Positions 16,303-24,612 of a stretch of 64,000 nt of DNA are shown here, piece after piece (position 1 is the first letter of the stretch; every line of letters starts with the position of its first letter). Under the pieces are notes generated by a model. That model made no database searches, was not told the origin of the DNA, and saw only the letters and a list, made by a program, of their open reading frames with translations. Source of the DNA: Pimelobacter simplex (GTDB lineage Bacteria; Actinomycetota; Actinomycetes; Propionibacteriales; Nocardioidaceae); the NCBI RefSeq assembly GCF_024662235.1, contig NZ_CP096276.1, positions 2,604,001 to 2,668,000 of the forward strand, given 5' to 3'. The position numbers were made by a program, and so were the translations under genes.

Positions 16303-17160
16303 ATGCTCCCGATGAGCACCACGGAACCGGCGCAGCCCGAGGCCCGCGGGCGCGGCTCCCGGACCGTGGTCGTGAGCTTCCTCGGCGCCGTCGTACGACG
16401 CATGGGCAACTGGATGCCCATCGGCGGCACCATCGACCTGATGGCGCCGCTGGGCATCGACGGGCCCTCGGTGCGCACGGCCGTCTTCCGGCTCAAGAAG
16501 CGCGGCTGGCTGGAGTCCGAGACCCGCGGCGGGATCCGCGGGTACGCGCTGACCGGCGAGGCGCTGGCCGCGCTGGCGGCCGGTGACGAGGTCATCTGGC
16601 ACGCCCGGCAGCCGGCGGCGCTCGAGGACGGCTGGTGCGTCGTGAACTTCTCGGTGCCCGAGTCCCAGCGCAGCAAGCGCCAGCAGCTGCGCGCCCACCT
16701 GGCCTCGCTGGGCTTCGGCAACGTCGGCACGGCCATGTGGATCGCGCCCGCGCGGATGCAGGCCGCCGCCGAGCGGGCGATCGCCGAGCTCGACCTGACC
16801 CGGCACAGCGCCGTCTTCGTGGGCGACCACGTGGCCGGGCAGGACCTCGCCGCGCTGCTCTACGAAAGCTGGGACCTGACCGGCATCGACGAGCGCTACC
16901 GGGCCTTCATCGACGAGTTCGCGCCGGTGGCCGACGAGCTCGGGGGCAGCGGGGTCGTCGATCCCCAGCGGGCCTTCGCGTCGTACCTGACGGTGGTCGA
17001 TCGGTGGCGCCGGCTGCCCTTCCGCGACCCCGGGCTGCCCCGTGAGCTGCTCGCGGACGACTGGAGCGGCCCGGACGCCGCCGCGCTCTTCGAGCGCCTC
17101 GTGGCGACCCTCGAGGGCCGTGCGCTGGCCCATGCCGCGCGCCTGTGGCCGTCCTCCTGA
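16303..17160 (+). CDS. PaaX family transcriptional regulator
   Basis: 285 residues. It has the PaaX N-terminal winged helix (VVVSFLGAVVRRMGNWMPIG; then PSVRTAVFRLKKRGWLESE), the central domain (WCVVNFSVPESQRSKRQQLR, GTAMWIAPARMQ) and the C-terminal helical domain. PaaX proteins bind aryl-CoA effectors, which suits a gene placed between an aryl-CoA monooxygenase operon and an operon predicted to make an aryl-CoA. Start at ATG 16303 or ATG 16312 (residue 4). It begins only 6 bases after the thioesterase, so it may be co-transcribed with the upstream operon and regulate it. Confidence 0.85.
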   Translation: MLPMSTTEPAQPEARGRGSRTVVVSFLGAVVRRMGNWMPIGGTIDLMAPLGIDGPSVRTAVFRLKKRGWLESETRGGIRGYALTGEALAALAAGDEVIWHARQPAALEDGWCVVNFSVPESQRSKRQQLRAHLASLGFGNVGTAMWIAPARMQAAAERAIAELDLTRHSAVFVGDHVAGQDLAALLYESWDLTGIDERYRAFIDEFAPVADELGGSGVVDPQRAFASYLTVVDRWRRLPFRDPGLPRELLADDWSGPDAAALFERLVATLEGRALAHAARLWPSS

Positions 17161-17188
17161 GCCTGCGCTGACAAGACTCCGCGGTTCG

Positions 17189-17221
17189 CGGATACCCGCC
17201 GCGCTTTCCGGATAGTGGCCG
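17189..17221. promoter_or_regulatory. direct-repeat regulator binding site (GGATA repeats) before the SDR-FMO operon
   Basis: GGATA cores at 17190 and 17210, 20 bases apart. The second sits in CCGGATAGTGGCCG (17208-17221), which matches 7995-8008 at 13 of 14 positions. It lies 70-100 bases upstream of the SDR start codon, where an activator site would be expected. It ties this operon to the flavin reductase/LLM operon. Confidence 0.55.
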
Positions 17222-17293
17222 CCTCCGCTGGTGCCTAGTGTCCCGGTCCACGCGATGTGACCTGCGTCGCAGCGAGGAGCGGAGGAATCAAGC

Positions 17294-18079
17294 ATGACCG
17301 ATCTGACTGGTCGCACCGCGATCGTCACCGGCGGCGCCACCCTGCTGGCGCACGGCGTCATCGACGCCCTGGCCCGCGCCGGTGCCCGTGTCGTGGTGGC
17401 CGACATCGACGAGGCCGGCGGCACCGCGGCCGAGAAGCTCGGTGACGAGGTCGCGTTCGTGCGGACCGACATCACCGACGACGCCGCGGTCGCGGACCTC
17501 GTGGCCGCCACCGTCGAGCGCTTCGGCGGCATCGACATCGTCGTCAACCTCGCCGCGACCTACCTCGACGAGGGCTTCGCGACCAGCCGGGCCGACTGGC
17601 TCACCGCGCTGAACGTCAACCTGGTCAGCATCGTCGAGGTCGTCCGCGCGGCGTACCCGCACCTGCAGGCCAGCGAGCACGCGGCGGTCGTCAACTTCAC
17701 CTCGATCTCCAGCAAGGTCGCCCAGACCGGGCGCTGGGTCTACCCCGCGTCCAAGGCCGCGATCGTCCAGCTCACCCGCTCGATGGCCACCGACTTCGCC
17801 GGCGACGGCATCCGGGTCAACTCGGTCAGCCCCGGCTGGACCTGGTCGAAGATCATGGACGACCTCTCCGGCGGCGACCGCGCCAAGACCGACCGCGTGG
17901 CCGCGCCGTTCCACCTGACCGGACGGGTCGGTGACGGCGCCGAGATCGGCGAAGTCGTCGCCTTCCTCGCCTCCGACGCCGCCTCGATCGTCACCGGCGC
18001 CGACTGGGCCGCCGACGGCGGCTACTCCGCGCTCGGTCCCGAGCAGGCCGTCCCCGCCATCCCGCAGCTCACCGAGTGA
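17294..18079 (+). CDS. SDR family oxidoreductase
   Basis: 261 residues, with GGAGGAA just upstream of ATG 17294. Short-chain dehydrogenase features: a variant cofactor loop TGGATLLAHGV in place of TGxxxGIG; VVVADIDEAGG (acidic residue after strand 2, favouring NAD); catalytic serine in NFTSISSK; Y150-x3-K154 in YPASKAAIV; and SPGWTWS. It oxidises or reduces an alcohol or ketone with NAD(H). It is the first gene of the operon running to 26294. In the proposed indole route it could oxidise dioxindole to isatin, but this is inference from context only. Confidence 0.87.
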   Translation: MTDLTGRTAIVTGGATLLAHGVIDALARAGARVVVADIDEAGGTAAEKLGDEVAFVRTDITDDAAVADLVAATVERFGGIDIVVNLAATYLDEGFATSRADWLTALNVNLVSIVEVVRAAYPHLQASEHAAVVNFTSISSKVAQTGRWVYPASKAAIVQLTRSMATDFAGDGIRVNSVSPGWTWSKIMDDLSGGDRAKTDRVAAPFHLTGRVGDGAEIGEVVAFLASDAASIVTGADWAADGGYSALGPEQAVPAIPQLTE

Positions 18080-18090
18080 GGACCCCTCCC

Positions 18091-19563
18091 ATGAAGATCG
18101 CCATCGTCGGCGCCGGTTTCGCCGGCCTCTCCACGGCCAAGGTGCTGCGTCAGCTCGGGCACGACGTCATCGTCTACGAGAAGACCCTGGACGTCGGCGG
18201 CGTGTGGAGCGCCAGCCGGCGCTACCCGGGCCTCAAGACCCAGAACAACAAGGGCACCTACGCCCTCTCCGACCAGCCGATGCCCAAGGGCTACCCCGAG
18301 TGGCCCTCGGGCGAGCAGGTGCAGTCCTACCTGACGACGTACGCCGAGCGGTTCGGCCTCACGCCGTACCTGCGGCTGGGCACCGAGGTCGAGCTCGCCC
18401 ACCCCACCGACGGCGGCGGCTGGGACGTCACCACGGCGTCCGGCACCGAGCACTACGACCACCTGGTGCTCGCGAGCGGCATCTTCTCCCGCCCGTTCAT
18501 CCCGCCGTTCGAGAACCTCGACCTGTTCGAGAAGCTCGGTGGCGAGGTGATGGCCGCCAGCGACTGGCACAGCCTCGACCAGGTGCGCGACAAGCACACC
18601 GTCGTCGTCGGCTACGGCAAGTCCGCCTGCGACATCACCGTCGAGATCTCCAAGGTCGCCGCCTCCACCACGGTCGTGGCGCGCGAGCTGCTCTGGAAGA
18701 TGCCGCGCAAGGTCAAGGGCGTCCTCAACTACAAGTACCTGATGCTCACCCGGCTGGGCGAGGGTCTCTTCCGCTACCGCTCGGTGGCCGGGCCGGAGCG
18801 CCTGCTCCACGCCCGCGACTCGGCGATGGCCAACGGCATGCTCGGCAGCGTCGAGAAGGTCACCACCAAGCAGCTCAACCTCGACGACCTCGGCCTGGTG
18901 CCCGAGGGCACGTTCAAGGACATCGCGCGCTCGACCGTCTCGCTCGCCACCGAGGGCTTCTTCGAGGGCGTCACCGAGGGCCGGATCGACGTCCAGCGCG
19001 ACACGATCATCGAGCGCTTCGTCGAGCAGGACGGCAAGCCGTTCGCCGAGCTCAGCAACGGCCGGATGATCCCGGTCGACGTCGTCGTCGCGGCGACCGG
19101 CTGGACCCAGGACCTGCCGTTCCTCCCCCAGGAGGTCATGGACAAGCTCACCGACGAGAACGGCGACTACCTGCTCTACCGGCAGATCCACCCGATCTAC
19201 CTGCCCGACCTGAGCTTCGCGGGCTACAACTCGTCGTTCTTCTCGCCGCTCTCGGCCGAGGTCTCGGCGATCTGGATCGGCTCGATGCTCGGCGGCAACC
19301 ACACGCTGCCCAGCACGACCCAGATGCACGTCGCCGTGCGCGACCGGCTCACCTGGATGCGCGAGCGCACGCAGGGCCAGCACGCCCGCGGCACCAACAT
19401 CATCCCGTTCTCGGTGCACAACATCGACGAGGTCCTCTCGGACGTCGGCCTCAACGTCGGCCCGCTCACCCGCGCCCGCCAGTGGCTGCTCCCGATCAAC
19501 CCGAGCAACTACAGCAAGATCACGCCGCGGCTGGCCCGCCGGCTCGGCGTGAAGGCCTCATGA
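18091..19563 (+). CDS. flavin-containing monooxygenase (FMO-like, class B)
   Basis: 490 residues from ATG 18091. The N-terminal FAD motif is VGAGFAGLS (residues 6-14), the central NADPH motif is VVVGYGKSACDI (about 170-182), and WTQDLPFL marks a C-terminal flavoprotein segment. This two-Rossmann layout is that of FMO/Baeyer-Villiger-related flavoproteins, which insert one oxygen from O2 into soft nucleophiles, ketones or indole rings. It follows the SDR gene by 11 bases and overlaps the next gene as ATGA. Oxidation of an indole or oxindole substrate is plausible given the cyclase downstream. Confidence 0.87.
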   Translation: MKIAIVGAGFAGLSTAKVLRQLGHDVIVYEKTLDVGGVWSASRRYPGLKTQNNKGTYALSDQPMPKGYPEWPSGEQVQSYLTTYAERFGLTPYLRLGTEVELAHPTDGGGWDVTTASGTEHYDHLVLASGIFSRPFIPPFENLDLFEKLGGEVMAASDWHSLDQVRDKHTVVVGYGKSACDITVEISKVAASTTVVARELLWKMPRKVKGVLNYKYLMLTRLGEGLFRYRSVAGPERLLHARDSAMANGMLGSVEKVTTKQLNLDDLGLVPEGTFKDIARSTVSLATEGFFEGVTEGRIDVQRDTIIERFVEQDGKPFAELSNGRMIPVDVVVAATGWTQDLPFLPQEVMDKLTDENGDYLLYRQIHPIYLPDLSFAGYNSSFFSPLSAEVSAIWIGSMLGGNHTLPSTTQMHVAVRDRLTWMRERTQGQHARGTNIIPFSVHNIDEVLSDVGLNVGPLTRARQWLLPINPSNYSKITPRLARRLGVKAS

Positions 19564-21164
19564 GCCGCCACTACGACGCGATCGTCGTCGGCGCCGGGAT
19601 CAACGGACTCGTCGCCGCGGCCGAGCTCGCCGGCGCCGGCTGGCGGGTGGCCGTGGTCGAGGAGCGCGACCGGCTCGGCGGCTTCATCGCCTCCGACGAG
19701 CTGACCGCGCCCGGCTTCGTGCACGACACCTTCAGCTCGTGGCACCCACTCTTCGTCGCGGGCGGCGGCTACGCCACCCTCGGCGAGGACCTGCACCGGC
19801 ACGGGCTCGTCTACCGCAACGCCGAGGGACCGGTCACCGCGTCGGTCTCCGAGCGCGGCACGGTCGTCGCCGACCGCGACCCGGAGAAGACGGTCGTCGA
19901 CTTCGAGCACGCCGCCGACGCCCGCGCGTACGCCGAGATGCTGGGCCAGCTCGACCGGTGGGCGCCGCACGTGTTCGGCGCGCTCGGGTCCGAGCTGCGC
20001 ACCGGCGACCTCGCCCGCCTCGGGTACGGCGCCGTGCGCGGTCTCGGCCGCGACGGCCTGACCGAGCTCGTGCGGGTCTCGACGCAGTCCGGGCGCGGCC
20101 TGGCCCGCGAGCGCTTCGCCGGCTTCGAGGTCGACCAGCTCTGGTCGCCCTGGCTGCTGCACGCGGGCCTCGCGCCCGACCAGGCGACCGGCGGGCTGAT
20201 GCTCCCGGTGATGGCGTTCACCATGCACGCGATCGGCCTGCCGATCGTCGAGGGCGGGGCGGGGAACTTCGTCGCCGCCTTCGCCGGCCTGCTCGCCGAG
20301 CGCGGCGTCGACGTCCTGCTCGGCACCCCGGTCGACCGGATCGTGGTGCGCGACGGGCGAGCCGTCGCCGTCGAGGCCGGCGGCGAGCGGCTGGTCGCCG
20401 GTCGCGCGGTGCTCGCCTCCACGTCGACCGGGCGGCTCTACGAGCAGCTCCTCGCCCCCGACGCGGTCACCGACGCCGGCCGCCGGGCCGTCGCCCGGCA
20501 CCGCCCCGGCCGGGCCGCCACCCAGGTCCACCTCGCGCTCGACCGGCCCGTGCGCTGGACCGACAGCCGCCTCGACGCCGTCCCGCTGATCCACGTCAGC
20601 AACGGCGCCGACAGCACCGCCGTCGCCTGCGCCCAGGCCGAGGCCGGGCTGCTGCCGTCCGCGCCCACCGTCGTGGTCGGCCAGCAGTGCGTGCTCGACC
20701 CGACCCGCGCCCCCGAGGGCCGCGCGACGCTGTGGCTCCAGCTCCAGGAGGTGCCCTGGGCACCGACCGGTGACGCGGCCGGCGAGATCGACGTCCGCGC
20801 CGGCTGGACCGCCGCGGTGGCCGACGCCTACGCCGACCGGGTGATCGCCCGGATCGCCGAGCACGCGCCGGACCTGGCCGACAGCATCCTGGCCCGCCAC
20901 GTCATCTCCCCCACCGCCCTCAGCGCCGCCAACGCCAACGCGGTCCACGGCGACCCCTACGGCGGCGCCGCCGAGCTCGACCAGTCGCTGCTGTGGCGTC
21001 CCGGCACCGGGACCGGCCACCGCACCGGTGTCGCCGGGCTCTTCCACATCGGTGCGTTCACGCACCCCGGCCCCGGCCTCGGCGGCGGCTCCGGCCACCT
21101 CGTCGCCCAGCAGCTCCTCACCCCTCGCGGCCTGCGCCGCCTCCCCGAAAGGTTCCGCCGATGA
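19560..21164 (+). CDS. phytoene dehydrogenase-like NAD(P)/FAD-dependent oxidoreductase
   Basis: 534 residues, start overlapping the FMO stop codon (ATGA). The dinucleotide motif VVGAGINGLVAAAELAGAG (residues 9-27) is followed by EERDRLGGFI. The C-terminal GLFHIGAFTHPGPGLGGGSGH is the second FAD contact, as in the CrtI/phytoene desaturase-like amino-oxidase superfamily. There are no carotenoid genes nearby, so a carotenoid role is unlikely. Its place in a catabolic operon suggests oxidation or desaturation of a ring intermediate. The exact reaction is unknown. Confidence 0.85.
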   Translation: MSRHYDAIVVGAGINGLVAAAELAGAGWRVAVVEERDRLGGFIASDELTAPGFVHDTFSSWHPLFVAGGGYATLGEDLHRHGLVYRNAEGPVTASVSERGTVVADRDPEKTVVDFEHAADARAYAEMLGQLDRWAPHVFGALGSELRTGDLARLGYGAVRGLGRDGLTELVRVSTQSGRGLARERFAGFEVDQLWSPWLLHAGLAPDQATGGLMLPVMAFTMHAIGLPIVEGGAGNFVAAFAGLLAERGVDVLLGTPVDRIVVRDGRAVAVEAGGERLVAGRAVLASTSTGRLYEQLLAPDAVTDAGRRAVARHRPGRAATQVHLALDRPVRWTDSRLDAVPLIHVSNGADSTAVACAQAEAGLLPSAPTVVVGQQCVLDPTRAPEGRATLWLQLQEVPWAPTGDAAGEIDVRAGWTAAVADAYADRVIARIAEHAPDLADSILARHVISPTALSAANANAVHGDPYGGAAELDQSLLWRPGTGTGHRTGVAGLFHIGAFTHPGPGLGGGSGHLVAQQLLTPRGLRRLPERFRR

Positions 21165-21952
21165 CCACCGCCCCCAGCACCACGACCGCCCTCGACGGCC
21201 TGCTCACCGCGCTCGCGACCGGCGCGGCGACCGTCGTCGACCTCACCGCGCCGCTCTCGTCCGAGACGCCGATCCTGCAGCTCCCCGAGCCGTTCGCCAA
21301 CACGATCCCGCTCTCGCTCGAGACGGTCAGCGACTTCGACGCCGACGGCCCGTTCTGGGGCTGGCACAACATCCACACCGGCGAGCACACCGGCACCCAC
21401 CTCGACGCGCCGACCCACTGGGCCACCGGACGCGACGGGCTCTCGGTGGACCAGATCCCGCCGGCCCGCCTGGTCGGCCCCGCGGTCGTCATCGACTTCA
21501 CCGCCGAGGCCGAGGCGAACCCCGACCTGCTGCTCGGCCCCGAGCACTTCGAGGCGTACGTCGCCGAGCACGGCCCGCTCCCCGAGGGCGCCTGGCTGCT
21601 CTTCCGCACCGGCTGGAGCAAGTTCAGCCGCGACGCCGATGCGTTCGCCAACGCCGACGAGAACGGCCCGCACACGCCGGGCGTCTCGGCCGAGGGCGCG
21701 CAGTGGCTCGCCGCGTCGTCGATCAGCGGCTTCGGTGTCGAGACCGTCGGCATCGACGCCGGCCAGGCCGGCGGCCTGGAGCCGCCGTTCCCGGTGCACC
21801 ACTTCCTGCTCGGCGCCGACAAGTACGGCCTGACCCAGCTGCAGAACCTCGACCGGCTGCCGCGCACCGGCGCCGTGATCGTCGTCGCGCCGCTCCCGAT
21901 CGTCGGCGGCACGGGCTCCCCCGCCCGCGCCCTCGCCATCGTCCCCGCCTGA
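21161..21952 (+). CDS. cyclase family metal-dependent hydrolase, probable isatin hydrolase-like
   Basis: 263 residues, start overlapping the upstream stop codon as ATGA. The metal-binding signature of the cyclase/kynurenine formamidase-like family is seen as EHTGTHLDAPTHW (H76, H80, D82). Also present are WLLFRTGWSK, GPHTPGVSAEGAQWL and FGVETVGIDAGQ. Members hydrolyse amide bonds of N-formylkynurenine or the lactam of isatin using Mn or Zn. Overall layout and context best fit isatin hydrolase (isatin to isatinate, 2-aminophenylglyoxylate), because the operon next encodes a 2-oxoacid oxidoreductase that could use that product. Kynurenine formamidase is the main alternative, but no tryptophan dioxygenase or kynureninase is seen. 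Confidence 0.82.
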   Translation: MTTAPSTTTALDGLLTALATGAATVVDLTAPLSSETPILQLPEPFANTIPLSLETVSDFDADGPFWGWHNIHTGEHTGTHLDAPTHWATGRDGLSVDQIPPARLVGPAVVIDFTAEAEANPDLLLGPEHFEAYVAEHGPLPEGAWLLFRTGWSKFSRDADAFANADENGPHTPGVSAEGAQWLAASSISGFGVETVGIDAGQAGGLEPPFPVHHFLLGADKYGLTQLQNLDRLPRTGAVIVVAPLPIVGGTGSPARALAIVPA

Positions 21953-21977
21953 TCCGCACCCGAGGAAGGACCGCTCC

Positions 21978-22379
21978 GTGCCCGCCATCACCCCCTATGC
22001 CGACGACCTCAACGCGCTGCCGCCGCTGGCCTCGCGCTACGTCCAGGTCGAGGAGCTGCCCTGGCAGCCCACCGGCTTCGACGGCATCTCGATGAAGACG
22101 CTGCTCCGCGAGCCCGAGACCGGCCTGCTCACCGCGCTGTTCAAGTGGGAGCCCGGCGCCGTGCTCCCCCTGCACGAGCACGTCGAGATCGAGCAGACGT
22201 ACGTCCTCAGCGGCAGCATCGTCGACCTGGAGGGCGAGACCACCGCGGGCAACTTCTCGTGGCGGCCCAAGGGCAACCAGCACAGCGCGACCTCGCCCGA
22301 CGGGGCGCTGCTCATCGCGGTCTTCCTCAAGCCCAACGTCTTCCTCGAAGGCCCCGAGGCGGGCACCACCTTGGAGTGA
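21978..22379 (+). CDS. cupin domain-containing protein (ChrR-like)
   Basis: 133 residues. The single cupin barrel has metal ligands in LPLHEHVEIEQTYVLSGSI (H66 and H68, glutamate near 72) and NQHSATSPDG (histidine near 102). The WKPxG-like FKWEPGAVLPLHEH pattern matches ChrR-type/dihydroxyacetophenone dioxygenase-like cupins. It could be a small oxygenase or a non-catalytic partner. It sits 25 bases after the cyclase gene with GAAGGA upstream of GTG 21978, within the same operon. Confidence 0.8.
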   Translation: MPAITPYADDLNALPPLASRYVQVEELPWQPTGFDGISMKTLLREPETGLLTALFKWEPGAVLPLHEHVEIEQTYVLSGSIVDLEGETTAGNFSWRPKGNQHSATSPDGALLIAVFLKPNVFLEGPEAGTTLE

Positions 22380-22431
22380 CCGCGCGCCCGCGCGTCGCCC
22401 CCTCCCACCACCACGACAAGGAAGATCAACG

Positions 22432-24612
22432 ATGGCCGAGCGGTCCTTCGCCCACGAGGTGCTCAAGCTGCGCGCCGGAGAGGGCACGTCCTTCTCCGGC
22501 GAGGGCATCCTCGCCGTCACCAAGGCCCTGCTGCAGTCCGGAGTGGCGTACGTCGGCGGCTACCAGGGCGCGCCGATCTCGCACCTGATGGACGTGCTCG
22601 GCGACGCGCACGAGATCCTCGAGGAGCTCGGGGTCTACTTCGAGAACAGCGCCTCCGAGGCCACCGCCGCCGCGATGCTCGCCGCGTCGGTGAGCTATCC
22701 GCTGCGCGGCGCGATCACGTTCAAGTCGACGGTCGGCACCAACGTCGCCTCGGACGCGCTCGCCAACCTCTCCAGCGGAGGCGTCACCGGCGGGGCGCTC
22801 GTCATCGTCGGCGAGGACTACGGCGAGGGCTCCAGCATCATGCAGGAGCGCTCGCACGCCTTCGCCATGAAGTCGCAGATGTGGCTGCTCGACCCGCGCC
22901 CCAACATCAGCGCCATCGTCGACGCCGTCGAGGCGGGCTTCGAGCTGTCCGAGGCCAGCAGCACCCCGGTCATGCTCCAGCTCCGGCTGCGCTCGTGCCA
23001 CCTCTACGGCACGTTCACCGCCAAGGACAACAAGCGCCCGCCGATGACGGTGACCGAGGCGATCGAGAACCCCGCGCGCCAGCTCGACCGGATCGTGCTG
23101 CCGCCGGCGAGCTTCCTGCACGAGAAGGAGAAGATCGAGGACCGCTGGCCCGCCGCCGTCGAGTTCATCAAGACCCGCGGCCTCAACGAGGTGCTCGGTG
23201 CGGGCACCTCCGACGTCGGCATCATCGTCCAGGGCGGCGTCTACAACACGCTCAACCGGGCGATGGAGCTGCTCGGCTGCTCCGACGCCTTCGGCAACAC
23301 CCAGGTGCCGGTCTACGTCATGAACGTGACCTACCCGGTCGTCGACGACGAGATCCTCGACTTCTGCGCCGACAAGCGCGCGGTGCTGCTCGTCGAGGAG
23401 GGCCAGCCCGACTACATCGAGCAGAACCTCAACGCCATCCTGCGCCGCGCGGGCTCTCCGGTCGCGCTGCACGGCAAGGACCTGCTCCCGGTCGCGGGCG
23501 AGTACACCGCGGCCGCCGTGACCCGCGGGCTCGACGCCTTCCTGCAGAGGTACGTCCCCGACGTCGTGCGGAGCAGCCCGGCGCTGCTCATGCCCGAGGA
23601 GGACCCGCGCAGCCCGTTCGCGCCGCGGGTCGACGCGGCCGTCGTACGCCCGCGGCCGCCGGGGCTGTGCACCGGCTGCCCGGAGCGCCCGATCTTCAGC
23701 GCGCTCAAGCTGGCCGAGAAGGAGACCGGCAAGCAGCACCACGTGAGCGCCGACATCGGCTGCCACCTGTTCGCCATCAACGAGCCGTTCAACCTCGGCG
23801 CCACCACGATGGGCTACGGCCTGGGCTCGGCCGGCGCCGCGGCACTCAACTCCAAGGACGCCGACCGCCGCACCATCGCCGTCATGGGCGACGGAGGCTT
23901 CTGGCACAACGGCCTGACCAGCGGCGTCGGCAACGCGGTCTTCAACCAGAACGACCAGCTGCTGCTCGTCGTCGACAACGCCTACAGCGCCGCCACCGGC
24001 GGCCAGGACGTGCTCTCGTCCCAGGCCGACAGCGTGCTGCGCTCGACCAAGCACCCCATCGAGAAGGCCGTCCGCGGCGTCGGCGTCAACTGGGTCAGGA
24101 CGGTCAGCAACACCTACAAGATCGGCGCCCTGCGCGACGTCTTCGTCAAGGCGCTGACCACCAAGGAGGCCGGCCCCAAGGTCGTCGTCGCGCAGAGCGA
24201 GTGCCAGCTCAACCGGCAGCGCCGGGTCAAGCCCCAGCGCGCCAAGGCGATCAAGGAGGGCAAGCGGGTCGTCAAGGAGCGCTTCGGCGTCGACGCCGAC
24301 ACCTGCACCGGCGACCACGCGTGCATCCGGGTCTCCGGCTGCCCGTCGCTGACGATCAAGGCCAACCCCGACCCGATGCGCACCGACCCGGTCGCCACCG
24401 TGCTCGACTCCTGCGTCGGGTGCGGGGTGTGCGGCGCCAACGCGCACGCGGCGTCGCTGTGCCCGTCGTTCTACCGGACCGACCTGGTCTACAACCCGAC
24501 CTGGCGCGACCGCGTGCTGAGCAAGGCGCGCGGCGGCTGGATCGGCTTCCTCACCCGTGGCGTCGAGCGCCGCGCGGCACGCTACGAGATCACCCCGGAG
24601 GTGGCGGCCTGA
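22432..24612 (+). CDS. indolepyruvate:ferredoxin oxidoreductase alpha-like subunit (thiamine diphosphate 2-oxoacid oxidoreductase)
   Basis: 726 residues. The N-terminal pyrimidine-binding region has GYQGAPISHLMDVLGDAHE. The thiamine diphosphate module has CTGCPERPIFSALK, HHVSADIGCHLFA and the GDG motif at 486-488 with the cofactor asparagine near 516. The C-terminal ferredoxin-like part has C661-x2-C664-x2-C667 and C677, while the other half is irregular (C625, C631, C637). IorA-type enzymes convert an aryl 2-oxoacid plus CoA to an aryl-CoA, CO2 and reduced ferredoxin. With the isatin hydrolase-like gene upstream, isatinate is an attractive substrate, giving anthraniloyl-CoA; this is inference. 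It overlaps the beta gene (TGATG). Confidence 0.85.
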   Translation: MAERSFAHEVLKLRAGEGTSFSGEGILAVTKALLQSGVAYVGGYQGAPISHLMDVLGDAHEILEELGVYFENSASEATAAAMLAASVSYPLRGAITFKSTVGTNVASDALANLSSGGVTGGALVIVGEDYGEGSSIMQERSHAFAMKSQMWLLDPRPNISAIVDAVEAGFELSEASSTPVMLQLRLRSCHLYGTFTAKDNKRPPMTVTEAIENPARQLDRIVLPPASFLHEKEKIEDRWPAAVEFIKTRGLNEVLGAGTSDVGIIVQGGVYNTLNRAMELLGCSDAFGNTQVPVYVMNVTYPVVDDEILDFCADKRAVLLVEEGQPDYIEQNLNAILRRAGSPVALHGKDLLPVAGEYTAAAVTRGLDAFLQRYVPDVVRSSPALLMPEEDPRSPFAPRVDAAVVRPRPPGLCTGCPERPIFSALKLAEKETGKQHHVSADIGCHLFAINEPFNLGATTMGYGLGSAGAAALNSKDADRRTIAVMGDGGFWHNGLTSGVGNAVFNQNDQLLLVVDNAYSAATGGQDVLSSQADSVLRSTKHPIEKAVRGVGVNWVRTVSNTYKIGALRDVFVKALTTKEAGPKVVVAQSECQLNRQRRVKPQRAKAIKEGKRVVKERFGVDADTCTGDHACIRVSGCPSLTIKANPDPMRTDPVATVLDSCVGCGVCGANAHAASLCPSFYRTDLVYNPTWRDRVLSKARGGWIGFLTRGVERRAARYEITPEVAA

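Noticed and set aside
19560..21164. Carotenoid biosynthesis (phytoene desaturase)
   Set aside because: No phytoene synthase or other carotenoid gene nearby; the gene is embedded in a catabolic operon.
21161..21952. Kynurenine formamidase in a tryptophan-kynurenine pathway
   Set aside because: No tryptophan dioxygenase, kynureninase or kynurenine monooxygenase in the operon; not excluded by sequence alone.
22426..24447. 673-codon minus-strand frame opposite the IOR alpha gene
   Set aside because: Shadow of high-GC codon usage; the plus strand carries thiamine diphosphate and cysteine motifs.
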